Origin: Thermoflavifilum aggregans
GTDB lineage: Bacteria > Bacteroidota > Bacteroidia > Chitinophagales > Chitinophagaceae
Assembly: GCF_002797735.1 (NCBI RefSeq)
Contig: NZ_PGFG01000001.1
Span: forward strand, 248,001-312,000
Direction: 5' to 3'
Length of the DNA: 64,000 nt
Position numbers and translations under genes: made by a program. Numbering within the stretch: position 1 is the first letter of the stretch; each line of letters opens with the position of its first letter. Below, piece by piece: positions 42,724 to 52,726 of this stretch. The notes beneath the pieces are model-generated. The model saw nothing but the letters and a program-made list of their open reading frames with translations, was not told the origin of the DNA and did not search any database.

Positions 42724-45105
42724 ATGGCAAATGAAAATGGGCAGGACTTTTTCCAGCCTGATGCACAGCAGCAGATGAGAAACCTCAGGGAAACCCTGTG
42801 GAAATACCTGCTGCACTGGCCCCTGTTTGTTGTGTTTCTGGTACTTGCAGGTGTGCTGGCGTGGCTGTATCTGAGCTATCAGGCACCCGTGTATGAAATT
42901 CATTCGACTATGATCGTGAAAACCCAGTCTAACACCTTACTGGGTGATGCAAATTCATCCAACCCCCAGGCACCGTTCAGCCAGCTCATTTTCCCGAATG
43001 AAAATATGAATCTCGATGATGAGATTGCGCTGATGAAGTCTGAATTTTTTCTCAGCCGGGTGGTAGCTCGTCTGCAGCTTCAGGAAGTATATCTGAAAAC
43101 AGGTCAATTTCGCGATCTCCAGTTATTTGATGATGCACCTTTTCATATTCAGGTCATTCACATTGCCGACAGCAACAAAACCTATCGTTTTCAGATTCAG
43201 TTACCGGACGACCATCATTTCCTGATCAACCGAGACCCGCAGCCATATTCTTTCAACAGCCTGATATTCGTAGGAAGTTCGGTTTTTCGCATTCAACGCA
43301 GTTCCGGGGCATTTGACGCGGATGCCCGTTATCAGTTTACCTGGGTGCCGGTTCGTAAAGCAATTGAGCAGCTAAACAAGAATTTGAATATCATTCAGAA
43401 AAACACCAGTTCCAGTGTGCTCGATTTTACGTATCAGACTCCTTATCCGCGTGAAGGAGAAAAGATACTGAATACCCTGATGGAAGAATATATTCGCTAC
43501 AGTGTGGAAGAGAAAAGCCAGATTGCACAGCATACCTATGAATTTGTAAGCCAGCGGATCCAGCTGCTGGAGCATGGGCTGGGCGCCATGGAAAGCAACC
43601 TTCAGCAGTTCCGGAAGCAAAATCAGCTGCTGGATCTGGATCAGCAATCTACCCAGTATTTATCGAGCATGGGCACCCTGCAGGAACGACTGCAGAAAGC
43701 TGATATCCAGCTTCAGCTGCTGAATATGCTCGAAACGGAAATCCGCACCCATCCTCATCAGTACAATCTCACGCCCACCAATCTGGGTATTGAGGATATG
43801 ACGCTTACCGCGCTGATTGCTCAATATAACCAGCTGGCGTTGCGCCGGCAAAATGAGCTGCAGCAAACCACACCCGATAATCCCATCATCCGCAAATTGG
43901 AATCCAGTCTAGACGATTTGCAGGCGGCCCTGATTCAGAATCTGCAAACGCTGCAACATTCTTATGAACTCACGCGCAATCAATTGAAGGAACAGTTGCA
44001 GGCTATCCAGAATACTGCCTTGCAGCTGCCGGAAAAGGAAGATCAGCTGAACAATATCAGGCAGGCACAGCTCATCAAAAACGCGCTTTATACCTATTTG
44101 CTGCAAAAACGGGAAGAGATTGGCATTCAGCTGGCCTCCATCGCTCCGGACGGGAAGATTTTTTCATCGGCCACTGCTGGTAATTTTCCCGTAGCTCCGC
44201 GCCGCCGGACGGTGGCTATCGTCGCCTTGCTTTTTGCCTTTGCCTTTCCGGTGGGAATCATTTATGTAAAAGATATGCTGAATGATAAAGTGATGACCCG
44301 GGCTGATGTACGCAAACACGCCACCCTCGGTATCATTGGTGAAATAGGCCACAGCCGTAGCGATGAGCCTTTGGTGGTATTGCCTGACAGCCGAGATATG
44401 ATAGCTGAGCAGTTTCGGATTCTGCGGGCCAACCTGATCCGTGAACTTTCGGTGATTCCGCATGCTCCGCTTATCATGATTTGCTCTTCATTTGCAGGCG
44501 AGGGTAAATCATTTCTTTCGTGCAATCTGGCATCATCGTTTGCCCTTCGGGGGCAACGGGTGCTGCTCATGGAATTTGATCTGCGTAAACCAAAACTGAT
44601 GGAGCGCCTGCAGATGCCCGTCGGCAAAGGCATTGCAGACGTACTCAGGGGGAAGGCTGATCTCTCTGCTGCTATTCAGCAGGTGCCGCAGGTGGACCAG
44701 CTGTTTGTCATATCAGCCGGCAGCCTGCCCTCCAACCCGGCCGAACTGATTTTATCAGCCACCATGCCGGCACTCATTAAGAAGGTTCGTGAGCAGTTCG
44801 ATCTGATTGTCATAGATACACCGCCCGTGAGTTTTGTGAGCGATGCCTTTATCCTGGGGGAATATGCCGATCTCACCCTGCTGGTGGTGCGTCAGCGTTT
44901 CACCCTGCGACGGCATGTGGAAATGCTGGAGGATTTGCACCAGCAAAAGCGGTTTGCCCGCCCCTTTATCGTGGTGAACGATGTGAAATGGGCCGGCTAT
45001 CAGGGATATTACCAGTATGGCTATGGGTATTACGGTGCAAACGGATATGGATATTATATCTCCGGTCGCCGAAGGAAAAGCATTCGCAGCTGGCTGCAAT
45101 CCTAA
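42724..45105 (+). CDS. Polysaccharide co-polymerase / bacterial tyrosine autokinase (Wzc-like)
   Basis: An inner-membrane chain-length regulator and tyrosine kinase (793 residues). It has a transmembrane helix near residues 35-53, a Wzz-type periplasmic domain, a long coiled-coil part (about 260-460), a second transmembrane helix near residue 500, and a cytoplasmic kinase domain. The kinase domain has Walker A FAGEGKSF near residue 590 and Walker A' EFDLRKPKL. The C-terminal tail (residues about 758-780) holds ten tyrosines within about 21 residues, the autophosphorylation cluster, and ends in a basic segment. It links export to polymerisation with the Wza-like protein just upstream. Confidence 0.95.
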   Translation: MANENGQDFFQPDAQQQMRNLRETLWKYLLHWPLFVVFLVLAGVLAWLYLSYQAPVYEIHSTMIVKTQSNTLLGDANSSNPQAPFSQLIFPNENMNLDDEIALMKSEFFLSRVVARLQLQEVYLKTGQFRDLQLFDDAPFHIQVIHIADSNKTYRFQIQLPDDHHFLINRDPQPYSFNSLIFVGSSVFRIQRSSGAFDADARYQFTWVPVRKAIEQLNKNLNIIQKNTSSSVLDFTYQTPYPREGEKILNTLMEEYIRYSVEEKSQIAQHTYEFVSQRIQLLEHGLGAMESNLQQFRKQNQLLDLDQQSTQYLSSMGTLQERLQKADIQLQLLNMLETEIRTHPHQYNLTPTNLGIEDMTLTALIAQYNQLALRRQNELQQTTPDNPIIRKLESSLDDLQAALIQNLQTLQHSYELTRNQLKEQLQAIQNTALQLPEKEDQLNNIRQAQLIKNALYTYLLQKREEIGIQLASIAPDGKIFSSATAGNFPVAPRRRTVAIVALLFAFAFPVGIIYVKDMLNDKVMTRADVRKHATLGIIGEIGHSRSDEPLVVLPDSRDMIAEQFRILRANLIRELSVIPHAPLIMICSSFAGEGKSFLSCNLASSFALRGQRVLLMEFDLRKPKLMERLQMPVGKGIADVLRGKADLSAAIQQVPQVDQLFVISAGSLPSNPAELILSATMPALIKKVREQFDLIVIDTPPVSFVSDAFILGEYADLTLLVVRQRFTLRRHVEMLEDLHQQKRFARPFIVVNDVKWAGYQGYYQYGYGYYGANGYGYYISGRRRKSIRSWLQS

Positions 45106-45315
45106 CCTGCCTTGGTTTTCCTCACATCTTAATCTTGAGCAAAGCGAAGAATCTGCCTGCCATAGGTTTATCTACCGTAGGCAGAAAGAAATCTACCAAA
45201 TAAACTATGTATAAAACGCCGATATTATGCCACAGTTATCGGGTTGAATAAATGTAATGAATAGCACAATAGACAGGCAACAGGAAGCATATTGAATAGT
45301 ATAGAAATAGTTATT
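45106..45315. other. wzc-glycosyltransferase gap with repeat copy B
   Basis: A 210-bp gap. At about 45124-45197 is a diverged extragenic repeat: TTGAGCAAAGCGAAGAATCT followed by an inverted TCTGCCT...AGGCAGA. The rest is AT-rich without recognisable signals. From here GC content drops sharply for about 3.5 kb. Confidence 0.5.
45124..45197 (+). repeat. Extragenic palindromic repeat, copy B
   Basis: It contains the core TTGAGCAAAGCGAAGAATCT and then TCTGCCT and AGGCAGA as flanking inverted halves; the same family as copy A. Confidence 0.5.
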
Positions 45316-46455
45316 ATGGAGCTGTTTGGTACGAAGAAAAAAAACATCCGGATTAATTTTTGGTATTTAACGGCATTCACCCAAAAAGGTGGCATTGAAA
45401 CTTTTAACCGAACTTTCATAAAAGCGCTTGCTAATATTCAGGTTATTAAGCCTTATTCAATTCGCATTTTTTCGGTATATGATAAAAATCCTGATAGAAG
45501 ATATATTTCAAATTTAAAGTGGAAGGGATATGGTGGTCATCGCATTCGCTTTGTCATCCGGGCACTGTGGCAAGGTTTAAAATGTGATGTCCTGATTGTA
45601 GGTCATATTCATCTGGCACCTATTGCAATCATCCTAAAATGGTTGAATCCAAATTGCAAAGTTTTGTTGATTGCTCATGGGATAGAAGTGTGGGAACCAT
45701 CTGATAAGTATCAAAAGAAATTATTGCAAAAAGCGAGGCTTGTGTTGGCTGTAAGCAATTTCACACGTTCAAGACTCATCGAGCAACAACACTTACCTGC
45801 GGAGCGGATTCAAATTTTTCCCAACTGTATTGATCCGTATTTTCCGCTACCGAACACTTCCAAAATAATGCCATCGGATCTGTTGAAGAAACATCGCCTC
45901 AAGGCTAACCAGAAAATTATTCTTTCAGTATGTCGCCTTTCATCAAAAGAGCAATACAAAGGGTATGACCGGGTTATTGAAGCTTTGCCTTTTGTAGTTG
46001 ATAAGTTTGCTGATGTGGTTTATATACTTGTGGGGCAGTATGATACAAAGGAGTTAAATCGTTTGCTGCAACTGGCAGAGAAATTTCAGGTTTCAGATCG
46101 GTTAATTGTTACCGGATTTGTATCTGATAATGAACTTGCTGCGTATTATCAGCTAGCTGATTTGTTCATATTGCCGAGTTCAGGAGAGGGTTTTGGTATA
46201 GTATTTCTGGAGGCCTTAGCCTATGGATTGCCTGTTATTGCTTATGATTCAGGAGGAGTAAGAGATGCGTTAAACGGAGCAAAAAAATGCATCTTGCTTA
46301 AATCACTTCATGCAGATATCATTGCGGAAGCCTGTATCTGGCTTCTCAATGAGAGTGCGGAAAAATGCATAGATGTTAAGTTTACCTTTGAAGATTTTCA
46401 GGGAAGGCTTATGAATATTCTGAGCAAGGTTGAAAGTGAGGTTCGGCAGGAATAA
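45316..46455 (+). CDS. Glycosyltransferase family 4 protein
   Basis: A cytoplasmic GT-B transferase (379 residues) adding a sugar to the growing repeat unit. It has the N-terminal acceptor domain and the C-terminal nucleotide-sugar domain with the phrases ILSVCRLSSKEQYKGYDRVIEAL, RLIVTGFVSDNELAAYY and the GT4 signature PSSGEGFGIVFLEALAYGLPVIAYDSGG (E-x7-E nearby). The ATG at 45316 is preferred to an upstream TTG at 45292. It is AT-rich compared with the wza-wzc genes, as are the next two genes. Confidence 0.9.
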   Translation: MELFGTKKKNIRINFWYLTAFTQKGGIETFNRTFIKALANIQVIKPYSIRIFSVYDKNPDRRYISNLKWKGYGGHRIRFVIRALWQGLKCDVLIVGHIHLAPIAIILKWLNPNCKVLLIAHGIEVWEPSDKYQKKLLQKARLVLAVSNFTRSRLIEQQHLPAERIQIFPNCIDPYFPLPNTSKIMPSDLLKKHRLKANQKIILSVCRLSSKEQYKGYDRVIEALPFVVDKFADVVYILVGQYDTKELNRLLQLAEKFQVSDRLIVTGFVSDNELAAYYQLADLFILPSSGEGFGIVFLEALAYGLPVIAYDSGGVRDALNGAKKCILLKSLHADIIAEACIWLLNESAEKCIDVKFTFEDFQGRLMNILSKVESEVRQE

Positions 46456-46521
46456 AAGCAGTATTATCGGATTGCAGATATAACTTCATATAAACACACA
46501 AGCTCCATTATTCATTATCAC

Positions 46522-48021
46522 ATGTCACTCAGGAAGCAGGCAATAGAAGGGGTAGCCTGGAATTCAATCGGGCAGATAGGCAATACAATTTTGCAATTTA
46601 TTCTGTCTATTATCTTGATGAGACTTTTAAAACCGGATGATTATGGAATACTTGCCATGGCCATGGTATGCATAGGGTTTGTAGGAATATTGAATGAATT
46701 CGGTGTAAGCACAGCCATTGTCCAAAACAGGGACATTCAGCAAAGCGAATTGTCGAGCATATTCTGGTTCATGATATTGAACGGTATGTTTTTTACGGTT
46801 TTGATTTATGTAGGGTCTTCCTGGATTGCTCATTTCTTTCATACGGATCAATTGAAAGATGTATTGAGATGGCTTTCTTTGAACTTTCTGATAGGAAGTA
46901 TCGGCGTTATACCCGCCGGCTTATTGCAACAACAGATGAAGTTTAAAATGATAAATATTATTAACATCATCAGTGTCATCTTAAGCGGTATTGCAGGTAT
47001 ATATTTGGCTTATATGGGAAAAGGAGTCATGAGCCTTGTAGCACAAACCTTGTGCGCATTGATTATTACAGTATTGCTAAGATTTATATTTTGCAACTGG
47101 TATCCATTGGCAATATTTAAATTCAGCCACCTGAAAAAGGTTTTCTCTTTCAGTTTTTTTCTTACCGGATACAGTGTGGTTGACTACTGGAGCCGGCGTG
47201 CCGATGATCTATTGGTTGGTAAATTCCTGGGATCCACTGCGTTGGGAATATATTCCAGAGGATATTATCTGATGCTGAGACCTATTGCCCAGATTTACAG
47301 TATAATCGGATCTGTTGTTACTGCTTCGTTTTCAGCTATTCAACATGATAAAAAAAAGATTCGTGAATCGTATGTACACATCTTGCAGATTACTTCTTTA
47401 TTTATTTTTCCTGCTTTGATAGGATTGAGTGCTGTATCAGACAACTTGGTAATAGCTGTGTTTGGTGATAAATGGAAAGAAGCCATTCCAATCATCAGGA
47501 TTTTAAGTTTATCCGGCATTCCGGTTTCATTAAGTGTATGCACGTCCTGGATTTACATTTCCCAGAATAAGACAGGGTTGATGTTTTATTGGGGTCTGTT
47601 TAATTCCGTCATGATCATTTTATCTGTTTTAATCGGATTGTGGTATGGAAGCCTGATTGCCATCGCAATAGCATATACAATAGCGAATGTATTATTGCTT
47701 TATCCAGCTGTCTTGATATCCGGCAGATTGATTTCCCTGAATTTTAAGGATTTCATTCTGAAGATAACTCCGGAACTGTCTATTTCTTTGTTTATGGGTG
47801 CAATGGTGTACCTCATTGGAAAAATTTTACCACAGGGATTAACCGATTTGCAGAAATCCGTTATTCAGGTTCTGTCTGGTATTATCATTTTTTCTACATG
47901 TGTGTATGTATTTCAATTACATGCATTCAAACTTATTAAATCTGTTTTGACGGATGTAGGTATTTCCAAAACAATCGGCCGATTGGTGGGTAGCAGATAT
48001 TTCTCTTTTCTGTATGATTGA
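46522..48021 (+). CDS. Polysaccharide flippase (Wzx/MOP family)
   Basis: An integral membrane protein (499 residues, about 12-14 helices) of the Wzx/polysaccharide synthase family. It flips undecaprenyl-linked repeat units across the inner membrane. The N-terminus GVAWNSIGQIGNTILQFILSIILMRLLKPDDYGI and the pair of charged residues in early helices are typical. The central WSRRADDLLVGKFLGSTALGIYSRGY segment is characteristic of the WzxC/lipopolysaccharide flippase subfamily. Confidence 0.9.
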   Translation: MSLRKQAIEGVAWNSIGQIGNTILQFILSIILMRLLKPDDYGILAMAMVCIGFVGILNEFGVSTAIVQNRDIQQSELSSIFWFMILNGMFFTVLIYVGSSWIAHFFHTDQLKDVLRWLSLNFLIGSIGVIPAGLLQQQMKFKMINIINIISVILSGIAGIYLAYMGKGVMSLVAQTLCALIITVLLRFIFCNWYPLAIFKFSHLKKVFSFSFFLTGYSVVDYWSRRADDLLVGKFLGSTALGIYSRGYYLMLRPIAQIYSIIGSVVTASFSAIQHDKKKIRESYVHILQITSLFIFPALIGLSAVSDNLVIAVFGDKWKEAIPIIRILSLSGIPVSLSVCTSWIYISQNKTGLMFYWGLFNSVMIILSVLIGLWYGSLIAIAIAYTIANVLLLYPAVLISGRLISLNFKDFILKITPELSISLFMGAMVYLIGKILPQGLTDLQKSVIQVLSGIIIFSTCVYVFQLHAFKLIKSVLTDVGISKTIGRLVGSRYFSFLYD

Positions 48022-48039
48022 TACTAAAATATATTTAGC

Positions 48040-48906
48040 ATGGCGTTCACCACAAAAATCAAACAATATTTAAATTCCATCCTGAATCCGCTTAACATGC
48101 AGATCGATTCCTGTACGGTAGAAAGGCTGGAGGCGCAAAGAATCGGCTATCTCCAACAGAAGGAATATTTTGAGAAAAAGTTATTTGATATTCCCATGCT
48201 GAAAAATTACGACCCAAATTTGTTTTTACATGCTATCCAATCCTATAACCATGCATTCAATCGTTTTTTAGGTGAAAGTTTGGATGATGTGAGTTATTCG
48301 TTTCAGAATATTTACTATACTCATCCAGATGCTGAGGTGCTGTACACCATGATCAGAAATCTGAAACCCAAAAGGGTAATTGAAATCGGATCCGGGAACA
48401 GTACGAAATTGATCAGACAGGCGGTTACAGATGGTAGTTTGTCCACCCGCATCATCAGCATTGACCCGCATCCGAGAGTAAGCATTGCAAAAATTGCAGA
48501 TGAGATATTTGATATCACACTGGAAGAATTTTATTTTTCGCATAGCAACTATTTTTATTCCCTGGAGGCGAATGATATACTGTTTATTGACTCAAGCCAT
48601 CAGATAAAAACAGGCAATGATGTGGTATTTATATACAACATGATTATTCCTCAATTACCTGCTGGGGTGATTATTCATGCACATGATATTTACCTGCCTT
48701 TTGATTATCCTTTATCCATAGTGCGAAAAAAGTGGAATTTTACTGAGCAATATCTTCTGCATGCTTTGCTGCAAAATCAAAACCAGTATGAGATCCTATG
48801 GCCGGGTTACTATTTGTACAAAACATGGGCAGATTTTGATGATTATTTTCCATTTAATAAAAGTCATTTACCTGCCTTGAGTTTCTGGATTAGGAGGTTA
48901 GCGTGA
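48040..48906 (+). CDS. Class I SAM-dependent methyltransferase
   Basis: A 288-residue protein with a SAM-binding core VIEIGSGNSTKLIRQAV near residue 112 and ISIDPHPR, then ILFIDSSHQ near residue 183 and a HAHDIYLP segment near residue 212. This resembles Methyltransf_24 family enzymes in surface-polysaccharide clusters, where they may modify a sugar residue. The target is unknown. Confidence 0.82.
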   Translation: MAFTTKIKQYLNSILNPLNMQIDSCTVERLEAQRIGYLQQKEYFEKKLFDIPMLKNYDPNLFLHAIQSYNHAFNRFLGESLDDVSYSFQNIYYTHPDAEVLYTMIRNLKPKRVIEIGSGNSTKLIRQAVTDGSLSTRIISIDPHPRVSIAKIADEIFDITLEEFYFSHSNYFYSLEANDILFIDSSHQIKTGNDVVFIYNMIIPQLPAGVIIHAHDIYLPFDYPLSIVRKKWNFTEQYLLHALLQNQNQYEILWPGYYLYKTWADFDDYFPFNKSHLPALSFWIRRLA

Positions 48907-48934
48907 TGTTTGGAGTAATGGTAAATATGGATCT

Positions 48935-50155
48935 ATGCATCACCATTCCTATACTTTTATTACTACTGCAGGACTTGATTCCAATCCGAGGCTGGTAAAA
49001 GAGTTATCTGTTCTGAAAAGAAATGCAAGTGTTCATGTGATAGCATTTAATGTTCATCGTCATTCTTCTCATGACGGGATTATTGTGCAGCAATTTTCGG
49101 ATTTTACCATCAAGATGCTATCGGCTCTGAGAAAACCATTTCTTCCCTGGCTGTTTTCTTCTTTTGCACATGAGGTTGCCAGGCTATTGGGATTGGTATT
49201 TACAAAATCACTTTTAATCCATTCAATTGCACATGATAAAAGAACTGTTTTGCTTTTAGCTGAATTACTTCTCCATAAAAGAAAGTATACAAGTGAAATG
49301 ATTATTTGCCATAATCTCGGAGCTTTATATCCGGGTTATGTTCTTTCCAGAATCACGGGTGCCAGGTTGGCTTTCGACATGGAAGATTATCATCCCGGGG
49401 AGCTGATAGAGGGTAATGCGGAAAAGGAGAAAAAAAGAAGGGAATTGATCCTGCAAAAAATGCTTCCCCACTGTGCGTATGTATCATTTGCTGCGGATGG
49501 ATTTTATGAATTAACAAAGAAATATTTAATTGCTGACGTTCCCAATCCCGTTGTGATATACAACACCTTTCATTCGGATGAGTTTATCGAACCACAACCT
49601 TTGACAGATGAAAAAATCAGGTTTATCTGGTTTTCACAAACCATTGGCTGGGGAAGAGGGCTGGAGCTTTTTTTGGAAGCCATCATCAGGCTTGATTATC
49701 CTTATGAGATCACCCTGATTGGTCGTGTTAATGATGCAGCTTTTGTAAAAGAGTTGAGAAAGTGTCCGCACGTGCTGATATATCCGCCACTGCAGCAGGC
49801 AGAGCTTCATCGGCAGCTGAGTGCTTATGATATAGGGCTGGCATTGGAATTAAGTACAATTGATTTGAATAAAAACTATGCTCTATCCAATAAGTTGTTT
49901 GCATATCTGCAGGCGGGACTGTTTGTGATGGCTACCGATACGCTCGGCCAGAAGCAATTTCTGCAAAGGTTTCCCATGCATCATGTGCTATGCAAACAAA
50001 CAGTAGAAGGTATGTGTGAAGCTATTCGAATCATTGCTCATGCATTGCCACAAATTCGGGAACAACGGTTGACACGTTATCAGGCTGCCCGGTGTATAGC
50101 ATGGGAGCATGAACAATACAAGCTGATTCAGGTATGGGAAAAAATCCTGGAATGA
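48935..50155 (+). CDS. Glycosyltransferase, GT-B fold
   Basis: A 406-residue protein with an N-terminal acceptor-binding half (GLDSNPRLVKELSVL) and a C-terminal half with RFIWFSQTIGWGRGLELFLEAI and ITLIGRVNDAAF. Its GT4-like donor domain (ALSNKLFAYLQAGLFVMATD) is divergent, so the family is tentative. The stop overlaps the next gene's ATG (ATGA), indicating translational coupling. Confidence 0.78.
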   Translation: MHHHSYTFITTAGLDSNPRLVKELSVLKRNASVHVIAFNVHRHSSHDGIIVQQFSDFTIKMLSALRKPFLPWLFSSFAHEVARLLGLVFTKSLLIHSIAHDKRTVLLLAELLLHKRKYTSEMIICHNLGALYPGYVLSRITGARLAFDMEDYHPGELIEGNAEKEKKRRELILQKMLPHCAYVSFAADGFYELTKKYLIADVPNPVVIYNTFHSDEFIEPQPLTDEKIRFIWFSQTIGWGRGLELFLEAIIRLDYPYEITLIGRVNDAAFVKELRKCPHVLIYPPLQQAELHRQLSAYDIGLALELSTIDLNKNYALSNKLFAYLQAGLFVMATDTLGQKQFLQRFPMHHVLCKQTVEGMCEAIRIIAHALPQIREQRLTRYQAARCIAWEHEQYKLIQVWEKILE

Positions 50156-51441
50156 AAAAAATCCTGATAATCAGTCCGCATTTTCCACCATCCAACTTGG
50201 TGAATGTGCATCGTGCCCGTTTGTTTGCCACCCATCTTCCGGCGTTTGGATGGGAACCGATTGTCCTCACCGTACATGAAAAATATTATGAAGAAAAACC
50301 CGATTGGAATCTGGTAAAACTTTTACCTGAAAACTTACGCGTAGAAAAAGTGAAAGCCTTGCCGGTGAAGCCCGTCAGGCTGGTGGGTGATATAGGTATC
50401 AGAGGATTTATTCCTTTACTAATAAAAGCTGTTCAACTGATCCGGAAAGAGCATGTGGATTTTTTATATATTCCTGTTCCGTCAAACTATACAGCACTCA
50501 TTGGTCGCCTGGCGCATATGTACACCGGCATCCCTTACGGAATAGATTACAATGACCCATGGATTTATCGGCCATTTCATCGTTTGAAGCCTTTTTCTAA
50601 AGAATGGTGTGTGCTGCGACTGGCTTATGTGCTGGAGCCGTTTTCTGTAAAAAAAGCAGTATTGATAACAGCCGTAGCTCCGGGTTATTACCAGGGAGTT
50701 TATGCACGCAATCCGCATCTGAAAAACGCTTGTGTATGGGTCGCTATGCCTCATGGAGGTGAACCGGAAGATCATCGTCGGATCAAATCATTGAATTTGA
50801 AGCCTTATTTGTTTAAAAAAAATAAGCATCGGTTTCAATTTGTATATGCAGGTGCCATGTGGCCGCATGCATATAAACCATTGGAAAGCATCTGCTCTGC
50901 CATTGCACACGATGAAAAACTCAAAACACAAATAGAAATTCATTTTATTGGTACAGGCCGGCATCCCAATGATCCGGAAGGCTTCAACATCAGGCCGGTG
51001 GCAGAAAAATGGGAGCTGTGGCAAACCTGTATCTATGAATATCCGGCCAGGATTCCTTATCTGGATGTGCTGGTACACTTGCAAGCGGCTGATGGCATTT
51101 TTATTCTGGGCAGCACGGAGCCACATTATACACCTTCTAAAGTGTATCAGGCTGTGCTTTCTGAAAAACCTATTCTGGCAGTATTGCATAGCCAGAGTAC
51201 GGCTGTGCAGATTATCCGGAATACCCGTGCCGGGATTGTGCTGGATTTTGACGGAGAAAACGGATTAACGCATATTGAGCAGGCATTTGCAGATAATTGT
51301 AACAGATTTTTATGTTTTGCTGCCCAGTTTCATCCGGGGCAAATTGACCGACAGGCTTTTGCATCCTATTCGGCCCGAGAGGTTACCCGCAGACTGGCTG
51401 AAGCTCTTGATCAGGCTTTGCTTCGTGTCAGGGCAGGTTGA
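50152..51441 (+). CDS. Glycosyltransferase-like protein, GT-B fold
   Basis: A 429-residue GT-B protein beginning MKKILIISPHFPPSNLVNVHRA, a typical GT4 N-terminus. The C-terminal half contains FVYAGAMWPHAYKPLESI and a donor site segment ILGSTEPHYTPSKVYQAVLSEKPILAVLH. The start at 50152 overlaps the previous stop; the longer frame from 50134 adds 6 residues. It is probably part of the same sugar assembly pathway. Confidence 0.8.
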   Translation: MKKILIISPHFPPSNLVNVHRARLFATHLPAFGWEPIVLTVHEKYYEEKPDWNLVKLLPENLRVEKVKALPVKPVRLVGDIGIRGFIPLLIKAVQLIRKEHVDFLYIPVPSNYTALIGRLAHMYTGIPYGIDYNDPWIYRPFHRLKPFSKEWCVLRLAYVLEPFSVKKAVLITAVAPGYYQGVYARNPHLKNACVWVAMPHGGEPEDHRRIKSLNLKPYLFKKNKHRFQFVYAGAMWPHAYKPLESICSAIAHDEKLKTQIEIHFIGTGRHPNDPEGFNIRPVAEKWELWQTCIYEYPARIPYLDVLVHLQAADGIFILGSTEPHYTPSKVYQAVLSEKPILAVLHSQSTAVQIIRNTRAGIVLDFDGENGLTHIEQAFADNCNRFLCFAAQFHPGQIDRQAFASYSAREVTRRLAEALDQALLRVRAG

Positions 51442-51529
51442 TAATGGATGTTGTGATGAAATGTTGCATGTATCCTCTTCGGCAAAAACACCAGCAGATC
51501 AGAAAATAATATTTATCAACCTCTTACTG

Positions 51530-52726
51530 ATGCGGTTGGCTGTGGTGATTACTCATCCCATTCAATATTATGCACCCTTGTTTCAATTGCTGAACAGGCA
51601 GGACAACCTGCAACTGAAAGTATTTTATACCTGGTCGCAGGCACAGCAGGGTGTATTTGATGCAGGATTTCAAAAAACAATCCGCTGGGATATTCCTTTG
51701 CTGACAGGTTATGATTATTCCTTTATTCCCAACACAGCCTCCAAACCCGGATGTAATCATTTCATGGGTATTCAGAATCCATCTTTGATTCCTGACATTC
51801 ATAAATGGAAACCTGATGCGGTTTGGGTGATAGGGTGGAACTACCAAAGCCATCTGCGATTGATGCGTGCTTGTAAAAAATATCGGATCCCTGTTTATTT
51901 CAGCGGTGATTCCACATTGCTGGATGAGAAGCCTGGCCTGCACCGACTCATGCGAAGAATGTTTTTGCGCTGGGTATATCGTCATGTTGATTATGCTCTT
52001 TATGCAGGGCAGCATAACAGAGCCTATTTCCTGGCGCACGGACTAAAGCCTCATCAGCTTATTTATGCACCACATGCTGTGGATAATGAGCGTTTTGCTG
52101 ATGAGGATGGCAGATACATGCAGCAGGCTTTGGCATGGAGAAAACAAATGGGTATAGAACAGCACGATTGCGTGTTTTTGTTTGCAGGAAAACTTGTACC
52201 GAAAAAAAATCCGATGCTGTTACTGCAGGCATTTCAACATCTCAGGAACAGCCCCACCCATCTTGTATTTGTGGGCAATGGTGTGCTGGAACAATCCTTA
52301 AAAAAGCAGGTCATGCCTGATTCCTGGCTGGCGGTGCATGTGCATTTCATGCCGTTTCAGAACCAAAGTATCATGCCGGCTGTCTATCGGATGGGTGATG
52401 TATTTGTATTGCCTTCGCAAGGTCCTGGTGAAACCTGGGGGTTGGCAGTAAATGAAGCCATGGCCTGTGGCATACCGGTTATTGTGAGCAATCGTGTGGG
52501 ATGTGCACCCGATCTGGTTATCGAAGGGAAAACCGGATGGGTGTTTGAAGCGGGCAAAATAGAACGGCTGGCAGAAATCATGAAACAGATAGTGCGGATG
52601 TATCAACATGAACCGTATCATCTGAAGCAGATAGGAAACCAGGCTTATCAGCATATTCAGCGGTTTTCTTTTCACCAGGTGACGGATAACTTCATTCGGA
52701 ACATGCAATCTGAAAGATATGAGTAG
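51530..52726 (+). CDS. Glycosyltransferase family 4 protein
   Basis: A 398-residue GT4 protein. The ATG at 51530 gives the standard N-terminus MRLAVVITHPIQYYAPLF; the longer frame starting at 51275 lies within the previous gene and is rejected. The donor domain has FLFAGKLVPKKNPMLLLQAF and the signature PSQGPGETWGLAVNEAMACGIPVI. The gene ends overlapping the next one by 8 bp. Confidence 0.9.
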   Translation: MRLAVVITHPIQYYAPLFQLLNRQDNLQLKVFYTWSQAQQGVFDAGFQKTIRWDIPLLTGYDYSFIPNTASKPGCNHFMGIQNPSLIPDIHKWKPDAVWVIGWNYQSHLRLMRACKKYRIPVYFSGDSTLLDEKPGLHRLMRRMFLRWVYRHVDYALYAGQHNRAYFLAHGLKPHQLIYAPHAVDNERFADEDGRYMQQALAWRKQMGIEQHDCVFLFAGKLVPKKNPMLLLQAFQHLRNSPTHLVFVGNGVLEQSLKKQVMPDSWLAVHVHFMPFQNQSIMPAVYRMGDVFVLPSQGPGETWGLAVNEAMACGIPVIVSNRVGCAPDLVIEGKTGWVFEAGKIERLAEIMKQIVRMYQHEPYHLKQIGNQAYQHIQRFSFHQVTDNFIRNMQSERYE

